From assembly GCA_040880365.1 (NCBI GenBank), contig JBBDIO010000176.1:1-22058 (forward strand): a stretch of 22,058 nucleotides of DNA, given 5' to 3'. Positions 21,222 through 22,058 of this stretch are shown in pieces; the first letter of the stretch is position 1, and the number at the start of each line of letters is the position of its first letter. Under the pieces are notes generated by a model. That model searched no databases. It was not told the DNA's origin and saw nothing but the letters and a program-made list of their open reading frames with translations. The translations under genes were made by a program, and so were the position numbers. The stretch comes from JBBDIO01 sp040880365. GTDB taxonomy: Bacteria > Chloroflexota > Anaerolineae > Caldilineales > Caldilineaceae.

Positions 21222-22058
21222 CAACGCAGACACTTGACCTTACCAAGTATCGCCCTGAAGACGGGGGCATTTTGGACGCCTGGAGCGACCTGTACGGCGA
21301 AAAGTGGATATTTGTTACCGGCTTTGACATTTGGCACAAGTGGACAGGCACGCATTGGGAGCGCGACGAGTGCCAACGAATCCGCAAACAAGTTGAGGCG
21401 CTAGCCGACGCCATGAACCGGGCCGCGCGTGACAAGATGCTGGAAGCGTTCGAAAACCTGCGCACCGCTAAAGCCGAAAATGACAAAGACGCCGAAGACC
21501 GGGCAAAAGCCGATGTAAACTTTTGGCGGGAATATGTGAACGCGACCAAGCGCAGTAAGAATCGCGTCGCAAGTGTTGAAGGCATGGCCCAGGCACGCCG
21601 CGCGGTGGCAGGGGCTACGCTGAACACCGGCAACGCGCTAAACCTGCGCAATGGCACCTTGTGCCTGGATACGCTGGAACTACGCCCACACACGCCCGAT
21701 GACCACTTGACCTATTGCCTGGAATACGACTACAAGCCAGATGCACTCGCGCCACGCTTCGAACGGTTTGTAGCCGAAGTGTTGGTCCACGAGGGTACCA
21801 CCAACACCGACGAAGAACTTTGTATGCTGTTCCAAGAATTTTTAGGCTACAGCCTGACCACCGAGACCCAGCACGAAGCGATGTTATGGCTATCGGGTGA
21901 CGGTGGGAATGGTAAGACTGTAGCAATTACCATCGTGCAAAAGTTGTTGGGCACGCTGTGCCGCGGTGTGGACTTTCAGACCATCGGGCAACCGGGTAAT
22001 TATGACATGGCCGAAATACAAGGCCGCCGCGTGATTCTAAGTACCGAATCCAAGCGCG
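21218..22058 (+). CDS. D5/P4-type superfamily 3 helicase (3' end outside window)
   Basis: The frame is open for 280 codons from ATG 21218 (ATGA overlap with prim-pol) to the window end. The N-terminal region is charged and helical (about 50-120). A D5_N-like region follows (VAGATLNTGNALNLRNGTL; LDTLELRPHTPDDHLTY). FLGYSLTTETQHEAMLWLSGDGGNGKT contains Walker A GDGGNGKT, and the visible part ends in RRVILSTESKR, the Walker B region of SF3 helicases (usual ending E-E or D-E; here TES). These hexameric helicases work with an AEP primase at element origins. The rest of the helicase and any C-terminal DNA-binding domain are outside the window. Confidence 0.88.
   Translation, partial: MTTQTLDLTKYRPEDGGILDAWSDLYGEKWIFVTGFDIWHKWTGTHWERDECQRIRKQVEALADAMNRAARDKMLEAFENLRTAKAENDKDAEDRAKADVNFWREYVNATKRSKNRVASVEGMAQARRAVAGATLNTGNALNLRNGTLCLDTLELRPHTPDDHLTYCLEYDYKPDALAPRFERFVAEVLVHEGTTNTDEELCMLFQEFLGYSLTTETQHEAMLWLSGDGGNGKTVAITIVQKLLGTLCRGVDFQTIGQPGNYDMAEIQGRRVILSTESKR

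Overview
The window looks like a piece of chromosome from a moderately GC-rich bacterium, most plausibly a Chloroflexota member (Anaerolineae, Ardenticatenia or Caldilineae type). That assignment is inference. It rests on lipoproteins with long Pro/Thr-rich linkers after the lipobox, a dnaB-dnaD-dnaC-like replication operon, a DUF151 nuclease, and an adjacent membrane glycosyltransferase and anchored GH-A hydrolase. No rRNA or strong taxonomic marker is present.

Layout. Positions 1-12004 are all minus-strand host genes: a lipoprotein cut by the window edge; a coupled HxlR regulator and metallo-beta-lactamase-fold hydrolase; a GH-A family protein followed with no gap by a GT39-like glycosyltransferase; an SH3b lipoprotein with a repeat-rich leader; a replication operon (DnaB, DnaD-domain protein, and a DnaC-like protein with two AAA+ domains); and a DUF151 nuclease gene with its own terminator. 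Positions 12005-12766 are a gene-free divergent region full of short phased repeats. It leads into a plus-strand sulfatase (12767-14293) with a recognisable sigma70 promoter.

A tRNA-Pro(CGG) at 14428-14504 has a good promoter and is followed by two strong hairpins. A tyrosine recombinase gene starts 125 bases after it, and from there to the window end every gene is on the plus strand. This is best read as an integrated mobile element with its left end at the tRNA 3' end. Its right end lies outside the window. After the integrase it carries a two-TM protein coupled to a small HTH-like protein, several unknown small proteins, a ribbon-helix-helix regulator, and a tight replication block: two or three unknown proteins, a prim-pol, and a D5/P4-type SF3 helicase cut by the window end. 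No capsid, portal or relaxase gene is visible, so phage satellite, integrative plasmid and phage-plasmid all remain possible.

The most interesting signals are in that replication block. One unknown protein ends in FDDSGIPF, like the SSB C-terminal tip that recruits host replication and repair enzymes. Another, three genes before the prim-pol, carries QPSLF after a Pro-rich linker, like a beta-clamp binding motif. Together they suggest an element that docks its own primase and helicase onto host replication hubs. Elsewhere the window has many short direct repeats spaced 10, 11, 12 or 15 bases apart near gene starts, some probably operators and some in-frame coding expansions.
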